Shown here in pieces: positions 1 through 8,065 of a stretch of DNA of 28,220 bases. The DNA is from an uncultured beta proteobacterium (lineage in GTDB: Bacteria; Pseudomonadota; Gammaproteobacteria; Burkholderiales; Burkholderiaceae). Each line of letters opens with the position of its first letter. Position 1 is the stretch's first letter. The translations under genes were made by a program, and so were the position numbers. A model generated the notes under the pieces. That model had not been told where the DNA came from. It saw only the letters and a program-made list of their open reading frames with translations, and did no database searches. The stretch spans positions 1 to 28,220 of the forward strand of contig CAIYZI010000075.1 in assembly GCA_903930665.1 (NCBI GenBank), given 5' to 3'.

Positions 1-1220
1 TCTTGGGCCAACAATTTCCCCCAGATGCAATCTCTCACTGTCCCGAGCTCGCCCGTACCAAACCTTGCTCCGTAGTAATGTCTGAAGCTAGCACCACTGT
101 CTGGGTCAAACGCGTTACCTGTGGGGAATGGAGTCTGACTTGGTAACTGAGGCATTGCTAAGAACAGAGGGTTACCAGCAATGATTAAACCAGCTCTATG
201 GGTTGGAAGCACAGTAACCTGCATACCAGCAACAATAGCAGTGTTGATATTTTGGTTGTTAGCTTGGTTAACTTGTAAAGGTGGGAACACGCTAACAGTA
301 ACCTGTGAACCGCCAGTAGAAGCAGCCTGTGCAGTTGCTTGGAACTGAACGGGAGATGCTGATACTTCACGACCAATATAGGTTAAGAAGCGTAAGTTAG
401 GATAAGAGCCAACACCATCAACGAACTGGAACTTATCGTACTGTTGAACAGAGTTAGCATCAGAAGCACTATGTGTACCACTGAAAGTAATAGTTGCAAC
501 AGCGCCAGTGCTATCTAAGGTTGTGCTTACAACGGTTAGAGTGGAACCGGCTTGCCCTTCAGTACCAGCTACGTGAACAGGTAATAAGTTAGAACTATAC
601 CATTCGCAATCTGAGAAGTTCCCTAATTCCCATGAATTGGCTTGCTCATCATTACGCTTCATAGCGAACTGACCTAAGTTACTGTTGACGATTCCAGGAA
701 TCGAAACAACTGGTAAGTAGCCTTTTGCAGTTCCTGCGGCAGCACCGAAGTCTCTGTACTGTGCTAAAGCTTGGGCTAACTGTAAGGAGCTATTAATAGG
801 GGTAACGCCATTACCATAGAAGCGGTAAGTGCTGCTTACGCAAACCTGAGCAACGTCAGCTTCGATTTTAGCGCCCATTTCATCAATAGCAGCTTTACCG
901 AAACGATCCATATAGTCTTCAACGTTGAAGATATATTGTTGGGAAGTGAATAGGTATGAACTTGAGATCTGACCGACTACTGACAAAGGGTTTAATCTTT
1001 GTTGAGCGCCTTGGAAGCTTGCTACTAGAGAAGCAACAGTAGTTGCTCGTGGTGGCAATTCGATGTTAACCGTTTGACCTAATTGGCCAGTAGGTTGCTG
1101 CGCATGGAAGTTCTCGAACTTCTTGTTTGCTGTTTTGATGAAGGCGTATCTGTTTTGTAAGAATTCTAGCTCTGCTAGCTGATATGTTGGTACATTGACC
1201 AGAATATTATTTGGGATCAT
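1..1220 (-). CDS. Major capsid (coat) protein, P22 gp5-like, 3' end off the window
   Basis: Forms the icosahedral head shell. The frame is open from an ATG at 1220 to the left edge, about 406 codons; the P22 coat protein is about 430 residues, so only the C-terminal end is missing. The N-terminus reads MIPNNILVNVPTYQLAE, followed by a region typical of the P22 coat family that includes SSYLFTSQQYIFNVEDYMDR and GIVNSNLGQFAMKR. Position is right: directly after scaffold in the order terminase-portal-scaffold-coat. The Shine-Dalgarno is weak (AGGA about 11 bases upstream), and a 5-bp hairpin (1236-1250) lies between scaffold stop and this start. Assignment rests on gene order, length and recognised sequence style; no alignment was run. 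Confidence 0.85.
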   Translation of the reverse strand, partial: MIPNNILVNVPTYQLAELEFLQNRYAFIKTANKKFENFHAQQPTGQLGQTVNIELPPRATTVASLVASFQGAQQRLNPLSVVGQISSSYLFTSQQYIFNVEDYMDRFGKAAIDEMGAKIEADVAQVCVSSTYRFYGNGVTPINSSLQLAQALAQYRDFGAAAGTAKGYLPVVSIPGIVNSNLGQFAMKRNDEQANSWELGNFSDCEWYSSNLLPVHVAGTEGQAGSTLTVVSTTLDSTGAVATITFSGTHSASDANSVQQYDKFQFVDGVGSYPNLRFLTYIGREVSASPVQFQATAQAASTGGSQVTVSVFPPLQVNQANNQNINTAIVAGMQVTVLPTHRAGLIIAGNPLFLAMPQLPSQTPFPTGNAFDPDSGASFRHYYGARFGTGELGTVRDCIWGKLLAQ

Positions 1221-1279
1221 GTGGGCTACGTCCTATAGTTCGTTAAACTACAGGCACGCTACGGGGAAGGAGGGTGCTC

Positions 1280-1960
1280 TTAGCCTTTCAGCCAGGAGGC
1301 TCCTTTGAAGCTTCGTTCAGTCGTAGTCGCGCCTGCGCCAGGTGACGGACTATGACGATTCAATGGAGATGGCGCTGATTTATGAGTCTCTAGCGCTTTG
1401 TTATTTTCCCGGATAGAGTCTGCTAAGTCTTTCATCAGTTTACGCGCAACCGTTTCCGATGTGGTTGCTGCGGTATGCATTTGAATTAACTTAGCTGGAT
1501 TCTTCATGAGCTCGTGCATGATCTCATCAGTGTTATCCTGCTCTGCTGCCAAGAATGTAACGCCGGGAAATTCCTCAGGTTTAAAGTCGCCCATTATTTC
1601 ATCAAAATCGGGAAACTTTTCTTTCCCTTTTCCAACTTTTAAATAATATTGTGCGGCTACCTGTTCAGCGGCTTGTTGCCTTTGTTGCTGCATCACTTGT
1701 TCTTGCTGGGCTTGCTGCTGCTCTTGAAGGCGCGCCATGATTTTGGCTTCTAGATCCGCCAAGTTAGGCTCTTGCATTCCGCCCATAGACTGGGCCTGTT
1801 GCTGCTGCATCCTTGCTTCGAAATCGCGATTTAGCTTCTCAGCTACTGCTGCTTTTTCCCGTTTCACTATTGCTTCAACGTGGCTCGCAGGAAGCATCTT
1901 TTCTGCTTTAGCTTCACCAACTACATCCGCAATTTGTGACACATCCATGTCTTCGCTCAT
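1280..1960 (-). CDS. Scaffolding protein (P22 gp8-like)
   Basis: Probable internal scaffold that directs coat assembly and then leaves the procapsid. The 226-residue protein is highly charged and Gln-rich, with a predicted coiled coil around residues 50-100 (runs of QQQ and repeated E/K heptads), a hydrophilic Pro/Ser stretch near 195-210 and a basic C-terminus ending KGASWLKG; scaffolds of this family bind coat through a short basic C-terminal helix. It is shorter than P22 gp8 (303 residues). It lies between portal and coat, where scaffold is expected. The SD (AAGGGA, about 10 bases upstream) lies in the loop of a small GAGA/TCTC hairpin at 1963-1978. Confidence 0.75.
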   Translation of the reverse strand: MSEDMDVSQIADVVGEAKAEKMLPASHVEAIVKREKAAVAEKLNRDFEARMQQQQAQSMGGMQEPNLADLEAKIMARLQEQQQAQQEQVMQQQRQQAAEQVAAQYYLKVGKGKEKFPDFDEIMGDFKPEEFPGVTFLAAEQDNTDEIMHELMKNPAKLIQMHTAATTSETVARKLMKDLADSIRENNKALETHKSAPSPLNRHSPSPGAGATTTERSFKGASWLKG

Positions 1961-2003
1961 AGAGATTTTCCCTTCTCAGGTTCACCCGGTAAGGCCCGGT
2001 GCC

Positions 2004-2050
2004 AGTACAATGCCTTTGTACTAAAGTTCACCCTAGTTGCTAGCGCTAGG
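2004..2050. other. Portal-scaffold intergenic hairpins
   Basis: The 136-base gap between portal stop and scaffold start holds a perfect 7-bp hairpin, AGTACAA/TTGTACT with a 5-base loop (2004-2022), and a second inverted pair CCTAG/CTAGG (2032-2036 and 2046-2050) that contains the palindrome CTAGCGCTAG. There is no T-tract, so this is not a clear terminator. It could be an RNA-processing or stability element that lets scaffold and coat be made in larger amounts than portal and terminase. Confidence 0.35.
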
Positions 2051-2096
2051 TCGCATACCACTACAGATTAGTCCCTTGGCTAAAGGAATGCAAGAG

Positions 2097-4199
2097 CTAA
2101 TGCTGCATGCCGCTCAAGTTACCAACCTTTAAAGCCATCTCTACTGCGCTGCGCGCGTTTTCAGAGTCTAGGCGCTGTCGTTCCATCTCTTTTTTGCTAG
2201 CGGCTTCCTCAACCTTTGCCATAGCCAATGCATATTGGATCTCAGTCTTTTGCTTTTCAATAGCCACTTTAGCTGCTTGAATAGCCAAGTTACCTTCAGT
2301 CTCAAGTCTACGTTGCTCCACTTTAGCCATTTCAGTTTCTTTGAAAGCCTCTGTTTGTGCCATTGAGGCTTCCACCATAGGATCACCTTGTTGCTGCGCA
2401 GCTTGCTGTGCTTGTTGCATCTTCTCTAAGTAGCCTGGAACTTTCTCTTTAAGACCTTCAATGCCACGAATGTCCATGTTATCGAGTAAGGTTTCTAAGC
2501 CTTCGCTCGCCATAAATTGTCCGAAGACTGGCTCTGCAGCGGTCATCTTGATGAGCTGGTCTAATGCCATCGACTTTTGGATCTCCAAGTTCACACCAGC
2601 TTCTACTTTGATCTGAACTGAATTTGGGTCATACATCATGCTAATAGAGCTTTGATTTTCAGGATGGTTAATAACTTGATAACCACGTCTGCCATCAGGT
2701 TTGCGAATGGGAAGCGAACGTGGAGTAACATAGTACTTTGGTATTAGGTCAACTACGATCTCAGCAATGCGATTAATGAATTTAATATAGCCGATCATGT
2801 AGGGTGCCGAAGCCGCATTTGCTTGAATGGCTCCTAATCCTATAGCTCTACCAGACACATTGTTTTCATTTGTGCCTTGTACCATGTTCAAGTTACCGAG
2901 AATCATCTGGGTAAGTTTTGATGAACCCATGAAAGTATTTTCAACAATGGGGGGCGTAGGTGTACGCTGAATTTCCATTGGTGGCGTTAGGCGAACATTA
3001 GTGTCACCATCCATAAACTCGTTATAAACCAGCGTATCCATTTGCTGAACGTTTCTATAAGCTTCTTGATAGTCCTTTGGAATAGATTCTTTGGAAACTT
3101 TGAACTTATGCGCGACCATGTTTTCAATTTCACCACCAACAGTCTGGCCAGCAAAGTTCATAAGACGCTGAATACCCATCGCATTATAGCAATAAGGTCT
3201 TGTCATCTCGTAAGAAGCAGCCTTCTCGCCATCCCGTAACCAAACACTATTTCCGGCTCCATAAATTAACGGAAGCATTGAGAAATTAGTTTCTTTATAT
3301 TCGAGCACTTTATCTTCTACAAAAGTATAGCGCTCAATCACTTGAATATTCGACATACGTTCTTCAATGATCGAGGGAGGCTGCTCGATATAGCCCATCT
3401 CATTCCACTGCACCATGAACTCTTCATAACGCTTTTTAGTAACAACATGGCCATTGGAAAGCTTTACGATTTTAGTTTTGGTTTTCTTTTTGTTGTAGTA
3501 CTCACAAACAAGAATGATAGGATTATCTTGTTGCTGAAAGCACCAAGCGAATTCTCCTACATTAGCCGTGTTCTTGAATCGCAAGCCTTTAGCTGCCTCT
3601 GCGCCATATTCTTCTTTAAAGTCTTGGATAGTCTTAGGAATGAGTTTAAAGCAGTATTGTCCATCTCCTTTGTGAGAGAGCCGGGCCATAGGGTCAAAGC
3701 CGCACAAAGTAGGATCGAATACCCTCTCAATTTTGATGACTTGATCGAAGGATTTATCGTTAACATATTCTGTTGTTACTTCACCTACTGTAAAGCCGCC
3801 TCCAAGTAAATCTGCAAAGTACTTTGCCTGCAAGCCGTCATTTTGAACTTCATTGAAGATCTCACTAAGATGCCATTGTAAGACATTTAACTGCTGCATA
3901 AACTCTTCAGTCATATCTTCAATGCGCATGCCATCGGCTGCACGAGCAGTAATAGAAGGCTCATGCTTGGCAAAGTCACCTATCTGCGCATTAACCGCAG
4001 GCTCAAGGATATTGAACTCCAAAGGAGGCTTTTTAAGGATCTGCAAACTGCCACGCTGTTGCGCAGTTAAAGCTGAATCGAAGACGAAATGCATGAACAT
4101 GTGATAACGTTCATTGTTTTTGCGGCTAACATCATAAGAGAGATTAACTTTCTTCTTAAGATCACCGAGCATATCTTGACGTTTCTTTGCAACTTCCAT
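2097..4199 (-). CDS. Portal protein, P22 gp1-like
   Basis: Forms the dodecameric ring at the head vertex through which DNA is packaged and ejected. The start is set at the ATG at 4199 (MEVAKKRQDMLGDLKKK), which has a strong SD (AAAAGGAG, 7 bases upstream). A longer reading frame begins 60 bases upstream but overlaps terL and has no SD. This gives 700 residues, against 725 for P22 gp1, with the same general make-up: an N-terminal wing/stem region, a central part with GYIKFINRIAEIVVDLIPKY, and a C-terminal long helical Gln/Ala/Glu-rich coiled coil (about residues 600-690), as expected for the portal barrel. It follows terL after only 16 bases, so the two are probably co-translated. Confidence 0.9.
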   Translation of the reverse strand: MEVAKKRQDMLGDLKKKVNLSYDVSRKNNERYHMFMHFVFDSALTAQQRGSLQILKKPPLEFNILEPAVNAQIGDFAKHEPSITARAADGMRIEDMTEEFMQQLNVLQWHLSEIFNEVQNDGLQAKYFADLLGGGFTVGEVTTEYVNDKSFDQVIKIERVFDPTLCGFDPMARLSHKGDGQYCFKLIPKTIQDFKEEYGAEAAKGLRFKNTANVGEFAWCFQQQDNPIILVCEYYNKKKTKTKIVKLSNGHVVTKKRYEEFMVQWNEMGYIEQPPSIIEERMSNIQVIERYTFVEDKVLEYKETNFSMLPLIYGAGNSVWLRDGEKAASYEMTRPYCYNAMGIQRLMNFAGQTVGGEIENMVAHKFKVSKESIPKDYQEAYRNVQQMDTLVYNEFMDGDTNVRLTPPMEIQRTPTPPIVENTFMGSSKLTQMILGNLNMVQGTNENNVSGRAIGLGAIQANAASAPYMIGYIKFINRIAEIVVDLIPKYYVTPRSLPIRKPDGRRGYQVINHPENQSSISMMYDPNSVQIKVEAGVNLEIQKSMALDQLIKMTAAEPVFGQFMASEGLETLLDNMDIRGIEGLKEKVPGYLEKMQQAQQAAQQQGDPMVEASMAQTEAFKETEMAKVEQRRLETEGNLAIQAAKVAIEKQKTEIQYALAMAKVEEAASKKEMERQRLDSENARSAVEMALKVGNLSGMQH

Positions 4200-4215
4200 G
4201 TCGCAACTCCTTTTG

Positions 4216-5751
4216 TTAGTACCAGGCTTGTCGTGCTTGCACCTTCTCTTTAAACGCATCTGCTAAGCTTGTGACCACATTGTCTCGCTTGTTCTCTTCT
4301 ATTAGATTGTGGTGAAAAGCTTTATCTATGAGAGCTATCTTACATGCATCCCAGCACGTATCAGCTATATCGTCCCAACGATGGGAATCCGAAGCAGTGA
4401 TTTTAATCATGTGATTGATACACATATTTACATGCTTAGCGTCTTGCGTAAAGGAAACTAGCTTAGCAGCAATCACATCTTGCATAGCTATATACCTATC
4501 TGCTTTGCTCTTAGAGGCTGCTGTTCGTGGAACATCTCGTATCTGTAAGCCACGCATCTCTTGTAGCACACTAATAAGTGTGACGCCTGTGCTCTTCTTC
4601 TCTATAGCTGCCAGCAAAGGCTTAACAGGGTGGCGCATGCATTCTGTGTAGAAAAGAATGAATTCATCTCGTAGGTCTTTGGGCTCAACCCGAAGCTCAA
4701 CACAATCTAACCAATGTAAGCCTATCTGCCCAGTCTCCCTACCGTACTCAACTACCCTGTATAGTCCCCAGAAGCTAAAGACACTAGCATCGTTATATGA
4801 TTTAGTTGTCTCAGCAGTATCAGCAGTAATGAAGGTATAGAGTATTTTTGGTTCTTCATCCAATATTGGGAAGTTATGCACCTTATAGAGCGCGCCCCCA
4901 CTTGGAACTGGCTCTTGTTGAAACTGGCTTGAGAAGACATATGGATTCTTTTCTTTCTTTTCTAATAACTGAGATAAAGGATTTACTTCAGGATAGAGAG
5001 CGTTGCCCGCATCGTCGATGGCTTTAAGAACAACTCTTCGCCATATCCTCTCATCTCTGCCGGAGAGCATGTACGATGGAAGGTCATCTTCATGCAGTCT
5101 TTGCCCGATAAAAATGATTGGCACATTTGGGCCGCGTGGGCGTTGTAGAATTGTTTCTCGATAATTATCGATAACTCTTTGTCGGATCGTGTCCGAATGT
5201 ACCTCATCGGGCTTGTGTGCGTCATCTATTATTACTGCTCCTGAAAATTCTTCACAGTTGGGAAGACCGGCATCCTGGCCGGTGATTGGGCCGCTAGAAC
5301 CAAAGGCCTTCACGCTTGCGCCACTTGTTGTGACGAAATGGTCTTTAGCCTTCATGTCATGACGAATTTCAATACCAAAGAGATTACGGTAATGGCTGTT
5401 AGTGATAATGCGTCGGATCATCTCAGTGTGTTTAGTAGCTAGTTCATGTCCATACGAGATGTAGAGATATTGTGAGCGAGGATATTTGGACAAGCTCCAA
5501 GCCACCCAGTATGCCAATAGGGTGCTTTTGCCATGTCCAGGGGGAACATTGATAAGTAAGCTTGTAGCTTGCATCCTAGCCACGCTGGTGAGTTCTCTTG
5601 ATATAGTAATGAAGTGAGATTCCCTTCCCAAAGGCTGGGATAGTTTAAACTCTCGTCCTGTGACCAACGGGAAAAAGCACTGAGTGAAGTCCAGGAAAGA
5701 GCCCCATAGTTGCGCACGTAAGAGATCGAGCTCATCAATATTCCTTTTCAT
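4216..5751 (-). CDS. Terminase large subunit (packaging ATPase/nuclease)
   Basis: Motor that pumps DNA into the procapsid and cuts concatemers. The 511-residue protein (P22 gp2 is 499) has a Walker A motif PPGHGKST at 70-77, Walker B VIIDDAHK at 173-180, a likely coupling motif IFIGQRLHEDD at 213-223, and the conserved FSSQFQQEPVPSGG segment at 273-286. The C-terminal RNase H-like nuclease has acidic residues at D311 (ITADTAET) and in DDIADTCWD (D460, D461, D464). Its ATG overlaps the terS 3' end by 17 bases, and portal follows after 16 bases, as in other headful-type modules. Headful packaging is inferred from the P22-like relatives only. Confidence 0.95.
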   Translation of the reverse strand: MKRNIDELDLLRAQLWGSFLDFTQCFFPLVTGREFKLSQPLGRESHFITISRELTSVARMQATSLLINVPPGHGKSTLLAYWVAWSLSKYPRSQYLYISYGHELATKHTEMIRRIITNSHYRNLFGIEIRHDMKAKDHFVTTSGASVKAFGSSGPITGQDAGLPNCEEFSGAVIIDDAHKPDEVHSDTIRQRVIDNYRETILQRPRGPNVPIIFIGQRLHEDDLPSYMLSGRDERIWRRVVLKAIDDAGNALYPEVNPLSQLLEKKEKNPYVFSSQFQQEPVPSGGALYKVHNFPILDEEPKILYTFITADTAETTKSYNDASVFSFWGLYRVVEYGRETGQIGLHWLDCVELRVEPKDLRDEFILFYTECMRHPVKPLLAAIEKKSTGVTLISVLQEMRGLQIRDVPRTAASKSKADRYIAMQDVIAAKLVSFTQDAKHVNMCINHMIKITASDSHRWDDIADTCWDACKIALIDKAFHHNLIEENKRDNVVTSLADAFKEKVQARQAWY

Positions 5752-6298
5752 GCGCTTTGTTTAATTCTTGAGTAGCTGCTAATTTGGCTTGGAGTAATGC
5801 TACACTTTCTACAAGCTGAGCATTTTGTGCTGCTAAGTCTTCGCTGGGTTTATCCCCGAATACTCTAGGGAGCAAACGCGCTGCTTGCCATTGTCTTGCT
5901 TTAATTCGTTGAGCATCTCTAGCGACAGCGGTAGCATTTGGTTTTAAACTCCCATCTTTATCTACATACATATCTCTGCTGTCATCATCAGCAATTCTTA
6001 AGCATTCTGCAGTAATAAGAAAAGTTTGTTCTCTTTTTGCGTGTAGAAACATCTCAGCAAAATGACTATTTTTTAGTCTCCACTTATAAATAGTATCATG
6101 AGAAGGTATTTCTGGATGTTGGCGGCATAAATCTTCTAAAGACGTCTCATGAGTTGCTATTAACTCACAAATATAATCACCCATTTCATCGGTATATTCT
6201 AAGGATGGAGCGCCCATTCCTGGTCGTGTTTTAGATACTTTCTTTTGAACTTTTTTTATTGGACTTGCTGGACTTTGTGCTTCCTTTTTTTTCGTCAT
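5735..6298 (-). CDS. Terminase small subunit, Sf6 gp1-like
   Basis: Recognises phage DNA and starts packaging. The start chosen is the ATG at 6298 (MTKKKEAQSPASP), with AAAGGA 8 bases upstream; an upstream in-frame ATG adds six residues. The 187-residue protein has a Lys/Pro/Ser-rich disordered N-terminus, then a helix-turn-helix-like region (YTDEMGDYICELIATHETSL, then a segment with IPSHDTIYKWRLK) that matches the architecture of Sf6 TerS, including the downstream WQAARLLPRVFGDK segment (compare WALARMNPRKYGDK in Sf6 gp1). A C-terminal helix (about 150-187) may contact TerL. It overlaps the preceding zinc-ribbon gene by 68 bases. Confidence 0.85.
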   Translation of the reverse strand: MTKKKEAQSPASPIKKVQKKVSKTRPGMGAPSLEYTDEMGDYICELIATHETSLEDLCRQHPEIPSHDTIYKWRLKNSHFAEMFLHAKREQTFLITAECLRIADDDSRDMYVDKDGSLKPNATAVARDAQRIKARQWQAARLLPRVFGDKPSEDLAAQNAQLVESVALLQAKLAATQELNKAHEKEY

Positions 6299-6467
6299 CT
6301 TGCACATCCTTTGCAATTGCTTTCTCTACTGTGATCCACCCCTCGGCATTACATTCTTCGCAGTCTTCCAGAATCATACCCATTCCTTGGACTTGCTTGC
6401 CGCCCTTACATCTATTACATCTAACTAACATCAATAATCCATTATTAGTATCAATTAACTGAATCAT
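6231..6467 (-). CDS. Small zinc-ribbon protein upstream of terS
   Basis: Function unknown. The 78-residue product has two CxxC knuckles, C17/C20 (CNRC) and C36/C39 (CEEC), with Gly-rich spacing between them (KGGKQVQGMGM), like a DnaJ-type or treble-clef zinc ribbon. The C-terminal 25 residues are almost only Lys/Ser/Glu/Asp. The ATG at 6467 lacks a good SD; a TTG eight codons upstream (6491) is an alternative. Its last 68 bases overlap terS in another frame, unusually long for this genome. The paired CxxC pattern is unlikely by chance and supports a real gene. Confidence 0.6.
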   Translation of the reverse strand: MIQLIDTNNGLLMLVRCNRCKGGKQVQGMGMILEDCEECNAEGWITVEKAIAKDVQDDEKKGSTKSSKSNKKSSKESI

Positions 6468-6545
6468 ATCTTGTAAATGGTGTAGCTGCAAGGGTAGAGG
6501 AAATTTTCTTCCTTCCTTTGTTGATAAATTATTATGTATCTACTG

Positions 6546-6575
6546 TTGACACAAACGTATCTCACCGCATATACT
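6546..6575 (+). promoter_or_regulatory. Consensus sigma70 promoter for the plus-strand early cluster
   Basis: TTGACA (6546-6551), an 18-base spacer and TATACT (6570-6575). Transcription would start near 6582 and read the small genes from 6612 to 8478. On the opposite strand the same interval has a weaker candidate (TTGAGA, 17-base spacer, TACGTT) that could serve the packaging operon. Confidence 0.7.
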
Positions 6576-6611
6576 GTCTCAAGTGGGACAACAACTGAAC
6601 CGGAGACAAAA

Positions 6612-6770
6612 ATGCCAAATAAAGATAACGAACCCCTGTACAAGCACCCTCTTCTCAACAGCATTAAAACGTTGGAGGACTGGAAAAAGCTTTACGAAGC
6701 AGTAGCAGAAACCACTGACTCTGCTCGGGGATGGGAAGTGTTTTTTAGAGACTTAATTAAGGTCAAGTAA
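6612..6770 (+). CDS. Small hypothetical protein, first gene of plus cluster
   Basis: Unrecognised 52-residue protein beginning MPNKDNEPLYKHPLLNSIKT. The start is set by GGAG (6602-6605) 6 bases upstream of the ATG. A longer frame begins at 6534 but would start before the promoter's transcription start, so it is not used. It looks like a compact helical protein (TLEDWKKLYEAVAE) ending in a Trp/Phe-rich segment. First gene after the 6546 promoter. Confidence 0.6.
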   Translation: MPNKDNEPLYKHPLLNSIKTLEDWKKLYEAVAETTDSARGWEVFFRDLIKVK

Positions 6771-6789
6771 CTTAAATCTGGGAGTATTT

Positions 6790-7035
6790 ATGAGTAAGGT
6801 ATCAGATTATTTAATAGAAAATTGTTTACGAGAAAGAATAGCGGATTTAGATTGCGTTTCATGGGAAATGCACACCCGCATTCTTAAGCAAATACTATAT
6901 ATCGATGCTATTTTTAGTAATTTGCGCAACAAAGAAATCAACAAAACCGAAGCAATTGAATGCTTTAAAACTGTTAAACAAGAGCTTGTTAGAGCTTTAA
7001 CTTTATCTAGTGAAATACATGGAGTAGCGGCATGA
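6790..7035 (+). CDS. Hypothetical helical protein, 81 aa
   Basis: Unrecognised. It starts MSKVSDYLIENCLRERIADL and is predicted mostly alpha-helical, with no cysteine motif, signal peptide or membrane segment. SD GGGAG is 6 bases before the ATG. The stop overlaps the next start in ATGA (7032-7035), so the two are translationally coupled. Probably a small early accessory protein. Confidence 0.65.
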   Translation: MSKVSDYLIENCLRERIADLDCVSWEMHTRILKQILYIDAIFSNLRNKEINKTEAIECFKTVKQELVRALTLSSEIHGVAA

Positions 7036-7244
7036 ACATTATGGAATTAATTGGCAATGTAAAATATGTACAAGAACTATTTGATGGAAGTCATCCTAAA
7101 GCGAAAAAAAGATCTTGTTCTTTAACGGGAGATAAAAAGCTAGCTGAACAAGAAAAGATGCGTTTTGAAGCTAAATATGCAGATTATGATAAATGGCTTG
7201 ACGAGAATTTTCCGGATCAGTACTATGACCCCCGTAGAGACTAA
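7032..7244 (+). CDS. Hypothetical protein, 70 aa
   Basis: Unrecognised. Coupled to the upstream gene by an ATGA overlap. The N-terminal part is MNIMELIGNVKYVQELFDGS, followed by a basic stretch (KAKKRSCSLTGDKK) and an aromatic-rich C-terminus (KYADYDKWLDENFPDQYYD). No membrane segment. Eighteen bases separate it from the ribbon-helix-helix gene downstream. Confidence 0.6.
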   Translation: MNIMELIGNVKYVQELFDGSHPKAKKRSCSLTGDKKLAEQEKMRFEAKYADYDKWLDENFPDQYYDPRRD

Positions 7245-7262
7245 TGCCACAACGGAGTACTA

Positions 7263-7424
7263 ATGGATGCAAAAGAAACACGAAGCGTTACATTTCATAT
7301 ACGTCTTACGCCTGCAGTATTAGCTGGACTTAAGAAAGTAGCAAAAGAACAGGATCGCACAGTCAGTTACATATTAAATGATTTAGCTAAAAAATATATT
7401 GAAGAACATAAAGACAAATATTAG
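7263..7424 (+). CDS. Ribbon-helix-helix DNA-binding protein (Arc/CopG-like)
   Basis: A 53-residue protein starting MDAKETRSVTFHIRLTPAVL. The layout is that of Arc/Mnt/CopG dimers: a short beta strand (SVTFHIRL), helix 1 (PAVLAGLKKVAKEQD), a turn, and helix 2 (TVSYILNDLAKKYIEEHK). Compare P22 Arc, where a strand precedes a LDLVRKVAEENGRSVN segment. Such proteins bind palindromic operators through the paired strands. SD GGAG lies 6 bases upstream. It is a candidate for the repressor of the TTACA-N6-TGTAA operators, although nothing in the sequence proves that pairing. Confidence 0.8.
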   Translation: MDAKETRSVTFHIRLTPAVLAGLKKVAKEQDRTVSYILNDLAKKYIEEHKDKY

Positions 7425-7437
7425 ACAAGGGTAAATA

Positions 7438-7731
7438 ATGAAAGCAGTAAACGTAAAAGACGAGAAGTTTTTCCTTCCACTATGGGAAGAAGATAAGTTT
7501 AGAGAACTTATTATGATATCTGCTATAGACCGTCCTATTCGTATATATCTACGTAAAGAACAATCTTTGTTGTTCAGCAAAGGTGCGCGGATTAAAGGAT
7601 CTGAAGACTTCTTGGAGGCTCCCAAAAAAGATAAAAATATTTTGAAGCTTATGTATATGGGAGATAACAACTGGCTCGAATATGAAACGAGCGGAGAATT
7701 TAACATTGTAAAAAAGGGAATGAAAAAATGA
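7438..7731 (+). CDS. Hypothetical protein, 97 aa
   Basis: Unrecognised. Starts MKAVNVKDEKFFLPLWEEDK; mixed alpha/beta composition with a basic C-terminus (VKKGMKK). SD AAGGG is 6 bases upstream. The stop is coupled with the next start (ATGA, 7728-7731). An early accessory protein by position. Confidence 0.65.
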   Translation: MKAVNVKDEKFFLPLWEEDKFRELIMISAIDRPIRIYLRKEQSLLFSKGARIKGSEDFLEAPKKDKNILKLMYMGDNNWLEYETSGEFNIVKKGMKK

Positions 7732-7868
7732 ATCCGGAAGATCGCTACGCAGACCACATTAGTGACTACATAGAATATCTAATGCAATGCGTCATACAAG
7801 GAAGGGTAGAAGAAGTACCTGATGAATGGTATGACATAGTAATTAATGAGCTAAGAAGGGAAGCATAA
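7728..7868 (+). CDS. Small acidic hypothetical protein, 46 aa
   Basis: Unrecognised. Begins MNPEDRYADHISDYIEYLMQ and ends VINELRREA; acidic and helical. It is joined on both sides by overlaps: ATGA with the gene before (7728-7731) and TAATG with the gene after (7868). The tight coupling is the main support for such a short gene. Confidence 0.6.
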   Translation: MNPEDRYADHISDYIEYLMQCVIQGRVEEVPDEWYDIVINELRREA

Positions 7869-8065
7869 TGGAGCTAAGCATTAAAACCTTCGATGCTCTT
7901 GTAGCATCGATAGCGCAACTAGAGATGCGTATCAGACTTTTAGAAGACCCTGATGCGCAAAAAAATCTAAACAGAAATCAACTGGCTTCTCTAAAACGTT
8001 CTGAAGCCTTAGATTTTCTAATAGATAAAAGTGTAAAAATTAAAAGCCTTAAGGAGGCAAAATGA
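7868..8065 (+). CDS. Small coiled-coil protein, 65 aa
   Basis: Unrecognised. Starts MELSIKTFDALVASIAQLEM; heptad-like Leu/Ile spacing in residues 10-30 suggests a short coiled coil, followed by a basic helix. Starts in a TAATG overlap and ends in ATGA with the next gene (8062-8065); an upstream AAGGGA serves as SD. Confidence 0.6.
   Translation: MELSIKTFDALVASIAQLEMRIRLLEDPDAQKNLNRNQLASLKRSEALDFLIDKSVKIKSLKEAK

Noticed and set aside
185..376. 63-residue frame on the minus strand inside the coat gene
   Set aside because: It lies within the long open coat frame in another phase and has no SD or recognisable features.
3342..3809. 155-residue plus-strand frame inside the portal gene
   Set aside because: Opposite strand to a well-supported portal gene; no SD, odd composition, no family features.
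6464..6664. 66-residue minus-strand frame over the early promoter
   Set aside because: Covers the consensus promoter at 6546-6575 and has no SD; the zinc-ribbon frame below it is better supported.
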